Part shown: in pieces, positions 46,957-55,654 of the stretch | Numbering within the stretch: the first letter of the stretch is position 1 | Layout of the letters: each line of letters starts with the position of its first letter | From: an uncultured Schlesneria sp. | GTDB lineage: Bacteria; Planctomycetota; Planctomycetia; Planctomycetales; Planctomycetaceae | Length of the DNA: 64,000 nucleotides | Reading direction: 5' to 3' | Assembly: GCA_903904835.1 (NCBI GenBank) | Contig: CAIVEI010000175.1 | Coordinates: 45,209-109,208, forward strand | The notes under the pieces: generated by a model | What the model saw: only the letters and a program-made list of their open reading frames with translations | Databases searched by the model: none | What the model was told of the DNA's origin: nothing | Program-made: the position numbers and the translations under genes

Positions 46957-48468
46957 ATGGTTCCAAACGACGAGTCATTAAATTGCTGCGATTGCCAGTC
47001 ACGACGTTCATTCCTGTCGGATCTTGGCATGGGATTCACCGGACTGACGCTCGGTGCGATGCTATCGGACGACGGTGTCATACGAGGTGAGGAAGCGGAG
47101 TCATTGAGGACGACAGGACCGCTGTCAAATGAACCTCATTTTGCGCCGAAAACAAAATCTGTGATCTGGATCTTCCTTTCGGGCGGATACAGCCACGTTG
47201 AGACATTCGATCCCAAACCCGCGCTGAACCAGTATGCAGGCATGACGTTTGATAAGACGCCGTTTGAAAATCCCGTGAACTCACCGCTGCATAAGAAGCG
47301 GTTTCGTTCGGTTGCCGCCGAAGAGATCAACGTCCGAGACGTCTATCCGACGATTTATCCGATGCAAGTTGGTTGGAAAAAGCATGGTGAAAGTGGTATC
47401 GAGATCACCGACTGGTGGCCGCATCTTTCGAAATGTGTCGATGATTTGTGTTTCGTCCGAAATATGTGGACGACGGACAATGATCACGCCGCCGAGAATC
47501 AGATTCATACCGGTCGCCACCGCCTCGACGAACCACAGCCAAGCGTCGGTTCCTGGGTCAACTACGGGCTGGGAACGTTGAATGAAAACCTGCCGAAGTT
47601 TGTCGTGCTTGGTGGTCCGACACGGTCGGATACTCGGCTGTCGATCGATTCGTATTATCTCGGGCCGCAATATGCCGGGGTCCCGATCGTGCTTGACCCG
47701 AAAGACCCGTTACCATTCGGCCGTCGTTCGTCAAAACAGACGGCGATGGAGCAGCAGCGTGAATATCAATTGATCGGCCGGTTGAACGAACTGTCAGCCG
47801 TTGAATACCCTGATGACCAGGACCTGCGAGCGCGAATTCGTGCGTATGAACTCGCTTTTCGTATGCAGTTGGCTGTTCCTGAGGCGATCGAATTCGGTGC
47901 TGAGACCGAGGCGACGACCAAGCTTTATGGGCTCGATAATGATGCCACCAAGGGGGCGGGACAGAAACTTCTGGCGGCCCGACGACTGGTTGAACGCGGC
48001 GTGCGTTTCGTGCAGGTCTTTCCGTCGGCCTATGGGGTGTGGGACTCGCACCAGAAATTGAAAGAAAACCATACTCGATTGTGCGCGACCGTCGATCAAC
48101 CTGTGGCGGGATTGATTCAGGACCTGAAGCAGCGGGGTTTGCTCGACGAAGTGACGGTCGTCTTTTGCACGGAATTCGGTCGAACTCCCGGTTTGGAACT
48201 GCGTGGTGGAGGAAAAGATGGCCGCGATCATCACCCGAACGGTTTTACGATCTGGATGGCGGGTGCGGGGATCAAACGCGGCTTTGTACATGGTGCAACA
48301 GACGAGTTAGGGTATCACGCACTGGGTGAAGGTCACTACGTTACTGATCTGCATGCGACAGTCTTACATTTGCTCGGGCTGGATAACCGGCGTCTGGAAA
48401 TCCCAGGCCGCAAAAGACTGGAAATCGATCATGGCCGGGTGATCAGCGAGGTCCTCGTTAACACGTGA
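46957..48468 (+). CDS. DUF1501 secreted protein, second copy
   Basis: The 503-residue protein starts 10 bases after the upstream gene, with GAGAGG as ribosome-binding site, so the pair forms an operon. After a leader with SRRSFLSDLGMGFTG, an arginine-pair Tat-like sequence, the family blocks are visible: WIFLSGGYSHVETFDPKPAL, NMWTTDNDHAAENQIHTGR, RFVQVFPSAYGVWDSHQKL, VVFCTEFGRTPGLE and GRDHHPNGF. It belongs to the longer DUF1501 subgroup that accompanies large PSCyt1-containing partners. Export is inferred from the leader; the function is unproven. Confidence 0.9.
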   Translation: MVPNDESLNCCDCQSRRSFLSDLGMGFTGLTLGAMLSDDGVIRGEEAESLRTTGPLSNEPHFAPKTKSVIWIFLSGGYSHVETFDPKPALNQYAGMTFDKTPFENPVNSPLHKKRFRSVAAEEINVRDVYPTIYPMQVGWKKHGESGIEITDWWPHLSKCVDDLCFVRNMWTTDNDHAAENQIHTGRHRLDEPQPSVGSWVNYGLGTLNENLPKFVVLGGPTRSDTRLSIDSYYLGPQYAGVPIVLDPKDPLPFGRRSSKQTAMEQQREYQLIGRLNELSAVEYPDDQDLRARIRAYELAFRMQLAVPEAIEFGAETEATTKLYGLDNDATKGAGQKLLAARRLVERGVRFVQVFPSAYGVWDSHQKLKENHTRLCATVDQPVAGLIQDLKQRGLLDEVTVVFCTEFGRTPGLELRGGGKDGRDHHPNGFTIWMAGAGIKRGFVHGATDELGYHALGEGHYVTDLHATVLHLLGLDNRRLEIPGRKRLEIDHGRVISEVLVNT

Positions 48469-48673
48469 ATTAACGGATTCTTTTCGCCAGTTTTTGGTCG
48501 ACTTAGGCAATTTCGGTTGACGCGGCGGGCGTTGCGGTGCTATGTATTCATGATTACCGATGCGTTTCGGTGATGTGGATTGTCGCACTGGGTCGATAAG
48601 TTAACCTAGGGGCGTCACCGGGTATGGAATTGTGCCCTCGGTCCGCATCTCCGTGATGCCGAGGATCCCGCCT

Positions 48674-51520
48674 ATGCTCCCGCCCCGGTTTGTCCTGCCT
48701 ATTGGCCTGATGCTGTTTTGTCTCGCTGCTTCGGTATTACCGGCGGCGGAGTCGCTTTCCTTACGGATCGATTCTCTGGTGGAAGCGGATCAGGTTGGCC
48801 CTGTGGCTGCAATTGCTAATGATGCCGAGTTTTTGCGGCGTGTGACACTTGATTTGCATGGCATCGTTCCCACTTCGGCTGAAGCTCGCGCGTTTCTTGC
48901 GGATGCCGCGCCGAACAAACGAGAAATTCTTGTCGACCGACTGTTGTCGAGTCCTCGGTATGCCGTTCACATGGCGAATGTCTTTGATGTGATGCTGATG
49001 GAACGGCGGCCAGACAAGCATGTGCCGACTCCCGAATGGCAGAAATACCTGCAAGCAGCGTTTCAGAAGAACGTTCCGTACGACCAATTGGCTCGGGAAG
49101 TACTTTCTGCCGATGGCGTGGACCCCAATCTTCGTCCAGCCGCGAAATTTTTTCTCGATCGGGATGCGGAGCCGAACATTATGGCTCGGGACGTCGGGCG
49201 AATTTTCTTCGGAATGGATCTGCAGTGTGCTCAATGTCACGACCATCCCCTCGTTGATCACTACCTGCAAACGGACTACTACGGTCTGTATGCCTTCGTG
49301 AATCGAACAGTTGTATTTGCCGATGAAGTGGCCAAGAAATCGTTTCTGGGCGAAAAATCGGATGGCGAAGCGAGTTACAAATCGGTATTCACCCAGGATG
49401 CCGGGCATATCAGGCCACAACTTCCCGGTGAAAATGAAATTGACGAGCCTCGATTTCGTCAGGGGGAAGACTACGTTGCGGCTCCGCTGCCCGGTGTGCG
49501 CCCCGTTCCCAAGTACAGCCGACGTGCGAAGCTGGCGGAACTCGCCACCAATGGCGCGAACCGTCAGTTTAACTTGAATATCGCCAATCGTTTGTGGGGT
49601 CACATGATGGGGCGGGGACTCGTTCATCCTGTCGACCTGCACCATCCGCTGAATCCACCGTCTCATCCCGCGGTTCTTGATCTGATCACGAACGAATTCG
49701 TGGCGATGAAATATGACATGCGAGGCCTTCTTCGAGAACTCGCACTCACACGAGCGTACCAACGTTCGATCGAACCTCCCATCGATTTGGCACCTCAATT
49801 GGTGGCGGCTGCTGGACAGATTTCAGGACTTACAACTGAGTATGCGAGTCTGAAGGGGGTTTCGGACGAGTCACGAAAACTTGTGGAAACGGCACAAACA
49901 GACTTCAAAACTGCTCGAGCGGCCTTAGCAGCAGCAGAGGCGGCCTGGCGAGCTGCCGAGACAGCCGTCACCACTGCCAAGAAGCCGGTCGATGACCTGC
50001 TGGTGGCAATTGCCAAGCTGCAAAAGGATGCGACCGCCAAACAAGCGGCGGTGACCGCGTTGGCTGAAGCCGTGGGGAAATCGACGGAAGCAGGTAAACT
50101 GCTACCGAACGACAAAGACGTTGCAGGTGCCGTAGCGACGTTGACTGCAAAACAGACGCAACTGGCTGGCGAAGTTGCGGCGGTCCAAAAAACGATTGAG
50201 GAGAAGACCGCAGCCATGCCGCCGATCCAAGCGAAGCTTGTCGAAGCGTATGCGCCGGCGGACGCCGCTTATGCCGCTTATGTTGAAGCTCGCAAGCCAG
50301 TCGATGCCTCGAAGGCGAACCTCATCACCGTTTGGAACCGCCATAAAGCCGAGACTTTGGCGGCAGCCATTCGTAAGAAACGGCTGGAAGCGGACGAGGT
50401 ACATGTCGCGTTTCAGGCCACGCTGGAAAATATCGCGAAAACGAAAGCGGAAATCGAACTGCGAAAGACAGAACTTGCCGCCGCATTCAGTGCCGCCCAG
50501 CAGCAGCAAGCTGACGTCACAAACAAGGTCAACGCAGTTGCGGAAGTCGAAAAGGTTGTTGTCGAAACCAGGAAGTTACTCGACGAATCCAAGGCGATGC
50601 TTGTCGAGAAGCAGTCTGTTGTTCAGGCGGTCACTGACGCATTCGCGAAGACCGAGTTTGCCCTTCAAAAACTCCCTGGTGACGCTGAATTGACTTCAGC
50701 AGTCCAGAAATTGAAAGAACGGCTCGAACCGCTGGTGAAAGAAGCGACCGTACTTGAACAGACGATGGCTGTCCGCACCAATGCAATGACTGATGTGGAG
50801 TCAAAATTGTCAGTGGCGAAACTGGCGATGTCGACCGCATCGACGGAGTTGACCAATCGTCAGCAGTTGGTTGGTGAAAAGACTGCGATTTTAAACGGCA
50901 CGACAGACGTCTTGCGAGATACAGAATCGGCGGTTGTCGCAGGTCGTGAAAAACTGGTCGATCAGTGGACCGTGGCGGCGGGCGTTCGCTCACTGAAACA
51001 GCTTTCGCCCGAACAACTCGCATGGGGATTGATGCAATCGACCGGGGTCATGGACCCACAGCGCCCTGCCGCTGATGCGGAAATCGAAAAAACGATTCCC
51101 AAAGCGAGTGTGGCAAACGATGCTGCGTTGTCAAAGGCGCGTGAAATTCGGGTCGAGCAACAACTGAACGAAGCGATGCGAGGTAACGTGACGCCATTCG
51201 TTAATCTCTACGCCGCATCGGCAGGGCAGCCACAGGACGATTTCTTTGCGACTCCTGATCAAGCCTTGTTTGTTGCGAATGGCGGGATCGTGATCGGATG
51301 GGCTGGGGGTGGGACTTTGTCTCAACGGCTTGCGCCACTGACTGATGCCAAACTTTTTGCCGATGAGTTATACCTTTCGACGTTGACTCGTTATCCATCA
51401 GAAACGGAAGTGAATGAGGCGGCTCAGTATCTGGCATCACGCCCCGCCGAACGGCCTCAAGCGATTCGAGAATTGATTTGGTCGCTGGTGACATCCGCCG
51501 AGTTTCGATTTAACCACTGA
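48674..51520 (+). CDS. DUF1549/DUF1553 protein interrupted by a long coiled coil
   Basis: ATG 48674 has GAGGA seven to eight bases upstream and starts a signal peptide (FVLPIGLMLFCLAASVLPAA); GTG 48632 and ATG 48656 lack a good site. The 948-residue protein has DUF1549 (FLRRVTLDLHGIVPTS, FGMDLQCAQCHDHPLVDHY with CxxCH) and the first part of DUF1553 (LNIANRLWGHMMGRG, LRELALTRAYQRS). About 420 residues of Ala/Lys/Glu/Val-rich coiled coil follow, to about residue 770. The family then resumes with SLKQLSPEQLAWGLMQSTG and ends TSAEFRFNH. The insertion contains two related segments, LLPNDKDVAGAVATL and KLPGDAELTSAVQKL. A DUF1501 gene follows 15 bases later. Confidence 0.87.
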   Translation: MLPPRFVLPIGLMLFCLAASVLPAAESLSLRIDSLVEADQVGPVAAIANDAEFLRRVTLDLHGIVPTSAEARAFLADAAPNKREILVDRLLSSPRYAVHMANVFDVMLMERRPDKHVPTPEWQKYLQAAFQKNVPYDQLAREVLSADGVDPNLRPAAKFFLDRDAEPNIMARDVGRIFFGMDLQCAQCHDHPLVDHYLQTDYYGLYAFVNRTVVFADEVAKKSFLGEKSDGEASYKSVFTQDAGHIRPQLPGENEIDEPRFRQGEDYVAAPLPGVRPVPKYSRRAKLAELATNGANRQFNLNIANRLWGHMMGRGLVHPVDLHHPLNPPSHPAVLDLITNEFVAMKYDMRGLLRELALTRAYQRSIEPPIDLAPQLVAAAGQISGLTTEYASLKGVSDESRKLVETAQTDFKTARAALAAAEAAWRAAETAVTTAKKPVDDLLVAIAKLQKDATAKQAAVTALAEAVGKSTEAGKLLPNDKDVAGAVATLTAKQTQLAGEVAAVQKTIEEKTAAMPPIQAKLVEAYAPADAAYAAYVEARKPVDASKANLITVWNRHKAETLAAAIRKKRLEADEVHVAFQATLENIAKTKAEIELRKTELAAAFSAAQQQQADVTNKVNAVAEVEKVVVETRKLLDESKAMLVEKQSVVQAVTDAFAKTEFALQKLPGDAELTSAVQKLKERLEPLVKEATVLEQTMAVRTNAMTDVESKLSVAKLAMSTASTELTNRQQLVGEKTAILNGTTDVLRDTESAVVAGREKLVDQWTVAAGVRSLKQLSPEQLAWGLMQSTGVMDPQRPAADAEIEKTIPKASVANDAALSKAREIRVEQQLNEAMRGNVTPFVNLYAASAGQPQDDFFATPDQALFVANGGIVIGWAGGGTLSQRLAPLTDAKLFADELYLSTLTRYPSETEVNEAAQYLASRPAERPQAIRELIWSLVTSAEFRFNH

Positions 51521-51535
51521 ATTTGAGATTCAATC

Positions 51536-52834
51536 ATGCAATGTAATTATGCTTGTGGGACACTGGACCACCTGATGGCTCGGCGACAATTCCTCGGGGC
51601 AATCACGACAGGGGCCGCAGCCGCTGGTGGTATTACGCTGGGGGGATTGTCGGTCCTGACTCAGCCGGCTGCTGCAGCCGAATTAGCTAAACAGCAAAAA
51701 CGAGTGATCGTGTTCAATATGCACGGCGGACTCAGTCAACTGGAAAGCTGGGACCCCAAGCCGGGAGCACCGACAGGAGGTCCATTTCGCGCGATTCCGA
51801 CCTCCGTTCCGGGAACTCACATTTGTGAGCTTCTCCCTGAAACCGCCAAGCAGATGCACCGATTGGCGATCGTTCGCAGTGTCGACACGAGCGAAGACGA
51901 CCATGGAAAAGGTGCCTACATGATGCTGACCGGGCGTCGTCAGACCCCGGCTAACGACTTCCCAAGACTCGGTGCGGTGACAGCCAAGGCGCTGGCACCA
52001 GAAGCGAGTGGCCTTCCAGGTCATATTCAGATCACTGCTGGCGGTGGCGGACGAACCAACGATTCGGCGTATCTCGGTCCAAAATACGCAGGGGTGATCA
52101 TGGGGAATGGTCAGCCGCCTCAGAATTCGGCTCGACCTGACGCAATCAACCAGGCTGCGGACGAACAACGCAATCAACTTCGCCGAGCTGCGAACGAGCG
52201 ATTCCTGATGCGTCGTCGAACTGCCCTGACCGATGCCTATACTTACAGCTATGAACAGGCACAGCAATTGATGGCACGGCGGGATGTTTTCGATGCCACG
52301 AAAGAGTCGGAACAGGATCAGGCTCGTTATGGCAAGCACGACTTTGGACGTCATTGCCTGCTGGCCCGACGATTGCTGGAAAACGGAATCACGTACGTTC
52401 AGATCAGCCATTCCAACTACGATACTCACAACGAGAACTTTAATTTTCACATTGAACAACTCGGTGAATTCGATAGCCCATTCTCGACGTTTGTCGGCGA
52501 TCTTGCTGATCGGGGAATGTTGGAAAGCACGTTGATCGTCGTTCTGTCCGAGTTTGGTCGCACACCGAATATCAATCACCTGTATGGCCGCGATCACTGG
52601 AGCAAATCCTGGTCGGTGCTCATGGGCGGTGCGGGAATCAAGCCCGGTGCCGTGATCGGCAAGACAAACGCGAACGGGACTGAAGTAACCGACGCTAAAG
52701 TCGATCACGCGAACCTGTTTCACACCTATCTGCAAGCCGTTGGCGTCGATACATCAAAATCGTTTGACGTCGACGGTCGACCGATCCCGATCGCCGATCC
52801 GTCATCCAAAGCGATTCGTGAACTGCTGGCGTGA
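51536..52834 (+). CDS. DUF1501 secreted protein, third copy
   Basis: The 432-residue protein has a Tat-type leader (MARRQFLGAITTGAAAAGG). The DUF1501 blocks are VFNMHGGLSQLESWDPKPGA, GPFRAIPTSVPGTHI, TSEDDHGKGAYMMLTGRRQ, YLGPKYAGVIMG, YVQISHSNYDTHNENFN, VVLSEFGRTPNINHLYGRDH and WSVLMGGAGIKPG. It starts 15 bases after the coiled-coil DUF1549 protein and completes the third such pair of the window. The dispersed repeat C begins 45 bases after its stop codon. Function remains unassigned, as for the other copies. Confidence 0.9.
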   Translation: MQCNYACGTLDHLMARRQFLGAITTGAAAAGGITLGGLSVLTQPAAAAELAKQQKRVIVFNMHGGLSQLESWDPKPGAPTGGPFRAIPTSVPGTHICELLPETAKQMHRLAIVRSVDTSEDDHGKGAYMMLTGRRQTPANDFPRLGAVTAKALAPEASGLPGHIQITAGGGGRTNDSAYLGPKYAGVIMGNGQPPQNSARPDAINQAADEQRNQLRRAANERFLMRRRTALTDAYTYSYEQAQQLMARRDVFDATKESEQDQARYGKHDFGRHCLLARRLLENGITYVQISHSNYDTHNENFNFHIEQLGEFDSPFSTFVGDLADRGMLESTLIVVLSEFGRTPNINHLYGRDHWSKSWSVLMGGAGIKPGAVIGKTNANGTEVTDAKVDHANLFHTYLQAVGVDTSKSFDVDGRPIPIADPSSKAIRELLA

Positions 52835-52879
52835 TGCAGTTTCTTGCATTGCTGTGTAAGCTGTCTCAAAGAGAATTGT

Positions 52880-52972
52880 GTGCCACTGCTTTGGCGTCTT
52901 CGTTAAAGCAGTGTCTTCTCCAAGTTACTCTCAAAGAGCACTGCTTGACCGAGGACGGTCAAGCAGTGGCAC
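52880..52972 (+). repeat. Two-hairpin dispersed repeat, copy C (best preserved)
   Basis: Bounded by GTGCCACTG (52880-52888) and CAGTGGCAC (52964-52972). The first hairpin pairs CACTGCTTT with AAAGCAGTG; the second pairs CACTGCTTGACC with GGTCAAGCAGTG around GAGGAC. Between them is TCTTCTCCAAGTTACTCTCA. It occupies the gap between two convergent genes and could also act as a bidirectional terminator. Confidence 0.82.
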
Positions 52973-52996
52973 AGGATTCAAAAGATAGAAGGAACG

Positions 52997-54493
52997 CTAC
53001 GTTCCAATCGGCCAGGTCAGCACCGGCGTTCGAGTCGCTTTCACTTCCTCCGGCCGGCTGACAGGAGCCGAATGTGGTGCTGAGTGCAGTAAGTCAGACT
53101 CTTCGGCCACGATCTTGTGAATGGCGTCGGAAAATGCGTCTAGTGTTGCTTTGGATTCCGTCTCGGTTGGCTCGAACATCATGGCGTGAGGGACAACGAG
53201 AGGGAAATAGACTGTCGGGGGATGAAACCCGAAATCGAGCAGCCGTTTGGCGATATCCATCGCTGTAATACCACGCTCTTTCGCCAGTTTCTCAGCCGAC
53301 GCGACAAACTCATGCAGGCAGTGTTTCCCGTGTGCCGAGGGAAGAACGTCCGCCAATAGTTCTTTCAGGTAATTCGCGTTGAGGATCGCCATTTCGGCAG
53401 CGGAACGAACTCCATCAGCTCCCAACGTTCGTAGATAGCAGTAACCTCGGACCAGAATTCCGACGTTGCCAAAAAACGATCGGACTCGACCGATTGTTTT
53501 CGGTGGGATCACAAGTTCGTATCGAGTTTCATTGGAATCTGTTTCTCGCTGATTAATGATGGGGCCCGGAAGGTAGTCGGCTAAAAAGTCCCGAACGCAG
53601 ATTGGTCCTGAACCAGGTCCACCCGCACCGTGCGGACCGGTGAAGGTTTTGTGAACGTTGTAATGCATCATGTCCCCCCCGAAATCACCCGGTCGCGTGA
53701 TTCCCATGATGGCATTCATGTTTGCACCGTCGATATAGACCAGTCCTCCTGCGTCGTGGACAATTTTGGCTGCGGCTGCGATCTCTTTTTCAAACAGCCC
53801 AAGCGTATTTGGATTGGTCACCATGAAAACGGCAGTCTTGTCGTCAACGTGCCGCTTCAATTCTTCAAGATCGACAAACCCGCTTTTGCTCGGATCTTCA
53901 CCCGGCTTTGAAACCGTCCCCTTTAATTCAATGCATTCAAAACCTGCCATGGCGGCGCTGGCGGGGTTGGTTCCGTGGGCACTTGCGGGAAAAATAACTT
54001 TTGTCCGGTGTTCGCCTCGGTCACGGAAATAAGCGGCGGCGACAAACAATGCCGTCAACTCACCATGAGCACCGGCGGCGGGTTGAAGCGAAACGGCCGG
54101 AAGCCCCGAAATCTCGGCCAGCATCTGCTGCATCTTGTACAGCAGTTCCAGCATTCCCTGGATATTGCCAGCGGTCTGATGGGGGTGAATATCAACAATT
54201 CCAGGTAATCGCGATAACCGCTCGTGCCGCTTCGGGTTGTATTTCATCGTGCAACTGCCGAGCGGATAAAAATGCGTATCCACTGACATATTGAGCGTCG
54301 AAAGGTTGACGAAATGACGCACCACATCCGGTTCAGCCAGTTCCGGCAGTTTGGGCATCGACGTCGCCTGGAATTCGGTGGGGATCAAATCCTCAAGCGG
54401 CCAGTCTGGAACATCGGATCTCGGGAATTCCGCAGCGCGTCGACCAGCGTGCGAAAGCTCTGAAATCAACTGAGTAGCCTGGCGGTTTCGCAT
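52997..54493 (-). CDS. gcvPB: Glycine dehydrogenase (decarboxylating) subunit 2
   Basis: This is the PLP-binding half of the two-subunit P-protein of the glycine cleavage system, which decarboxylates glycine and passes the aminomethyl group to the H-protein lipoyl arm. Typical blocks are VVRHFVNLSTLNMSVDTHFY, PLGSCTMKYNPKRHE, SLQPAAGAHGELTAL, HGTNPASAAMAGF, TNPNTLGLFE, IDGANMNAIMG and the PLP lysine K282 in MHYNVHKTFTGPHG. Start ATG 54493 has AAGGA nine bases upstream; the frame goes on to TTG 54511. Its usual partners gcvPA, gcvH and gcvT are not in the window. Confidence 0.93.
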   Translation of the reverse strand: MRNRQATQLISELSHAGRRAAEFPRSDVPDWPLEDLIPTEFQATSMPKLPELAEPDVVRHFVNLSTLNMSVDTHFYPLGSCTMKYNPKRHERLSRLPGIVDIHPHQTAGNIQGMLELLYKMQQMLAEISGLPAVSLQPAAGAHGELTALFVAAAYFRDRGEHRTKVIFPASAHGTNPASAAMAGFECIELKGTVSKPGEDPSKSGFVDLEELKRHVDDKTAVFMVTNPNTLGLFEKEIAAAAKIVHDAGGLVYIDGANMNAIMGITRPGDFGGDMMHYNVHKTFTGPHGAGGPGSGPICVRDFLADYLPGPIINQRETDSNETRYELVIPPKTIGRVRSFFGNVGILVRGYCYLRTLGADGVRSAAEMAILNANYLKELLADVLPSAHGKHCLHEFVASAEKLAKERGITAMDIAKRLLDFGFHPPTVYFPLVVPHAMMFEPTETESKATLDAFSDAIHKIVAEESDLLHSAPHSAPVSRPEEVKATRTPVLTWPIGT

Positions 54494-54762
54494 GATTATT
54501 CGGTCCTTCAAATCGCGGTAACTCTAAAATCGGAAAGGGGAAGCCTCACCGACGCTGAAGTTGTATGTCGCGGATAACCATCTTCGCAATTCAGAGGCGA
54601 AGCCAACAAAATCCGCCACTGGATTCCTGGAAAATCGCCTCAAATTCATTGTCTGGAGTATAGGACGCTGACGTTACCGTAACCGCTTCGAACGGTCATT
54701 TCCCAAAATTCACAAAAAGTTGCGAACCTGCAATGTAAAGCATGGGTCCAGTGTGCATCTCG

Positions 54763-55461
54763 TTATTCGTCCAATGTATTCTTACCCCAGCGCGACATGA
54801 GTTCGTGCTTGACCCCCAATTGATCGCAAATACGTGCCACAATAAAGTCGACAAGATCAGCAATCGATTTTGGATCGTGATAAAAGCCCGGCATGGCGGG
54901 AAGAATTATTCCACCCGCTTCTGCCAGCCGCTTCATGTTGTCGAGAGCAATCACGCTAAGCGGTGTTTCCCGAGGAACCAGAATCAGTTTGCGTCGCTCC
55001 TTCAAATGCACATCAGCCGCTCGATGAATCAGGTTTTGAGACATTCCGTTGGCGATGCTGGCGAGTGTTCCCATGGAACAGGGGCAAATCACCATACCGT
55101 CGGTCATAAAGGAACCACTGGCAATGCCAGCAGAATAGTCGCGATAGTGATGGTAAATGAGCTTGCCTGAAAAGATTTCGCTGTCACTGAATACCGAGCT
55201 GGCGGCGTATCCCGCCACGCCACTTGGCTTAAGCACTTTCAGTTTTTCGTCATGCGCGACCTGATCTTGTCTTGGCAAAATCTGTTGCATGTCAAAATTG
55301 TCGAGATTAAGCGAAAGCCCCAATTCTCGTTTGAAGACTTCGACCGCTGCCGGACTGATCGTCAGATGGACAGTTCGACCCGCCGCGATCAGGACCTCGA
55401 CAAGACGAACTGCATAGACCGAACCACTGGCACCGGTCACTGCGACTACCAAATCACGCAT
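54763..55461 (-). CDS. UbiX-like flavin prenyltransferase
   Basis: From ATG 55461 (232 residues) the protein shows the UbiX/Pad1 flavoprotein pattern: AVTGASGSVYAVRLVEVL (flavin phosphate loop), GSFMTDGMVICPCSMGTLAS, RAADVHLKERRKLILVPRET and ALDNMKRLAEAGGIILPAMP. UbiX enzymes attach a dimethylallyl group to FMN to make the cofactor of UbiD decarboxylases. No ubiD gene is adjacent. The frame to 55563 adds an unconserved extension, so ATG 55461 with AAAGGCG upstream is preferred. The strong family match leaves little doubt about the fold; use in quinone synthesis or aromatic decarboxylation is open. Confidence 0.88.
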   Translation of the reverse strand: MRDLVVAVTGASGSVYAVRLVEVLIAAGRTVHLTISPAAVEVFKRELGLSLNLDNFDMQQILPRQDQVAHDEKLKVLKPSGVAGYAASSVFSDSEIFSGKLIYHHYRDYSAGIASGSFMTDGMVICPCSMGTLASIANGMSQNLIHRAADVHLKERRKLILVPRETPLSVIALDNMKRLAEAGGIILPAMPGFYHDPKSIADLVDFIVARICDQLGVKHELMSRWGKNTLDE

Positions 55462-55654
55462 CACATTCGCCTTTGAGCCACGAGAACTGAATCCCTCACC
55501 GATATGAGAGATTTCAAACATTAACAAAACGAAGGTCAACGACGGAACATTTTGATCCGACACGCCTTGACTACGTTGATACAGTTGTTTTAACCGATTA
55601 TTGCCGCCGTGGATTAACTTTCCACTCGGTTCCCCCCGTTTTTGACGAGTGAAA

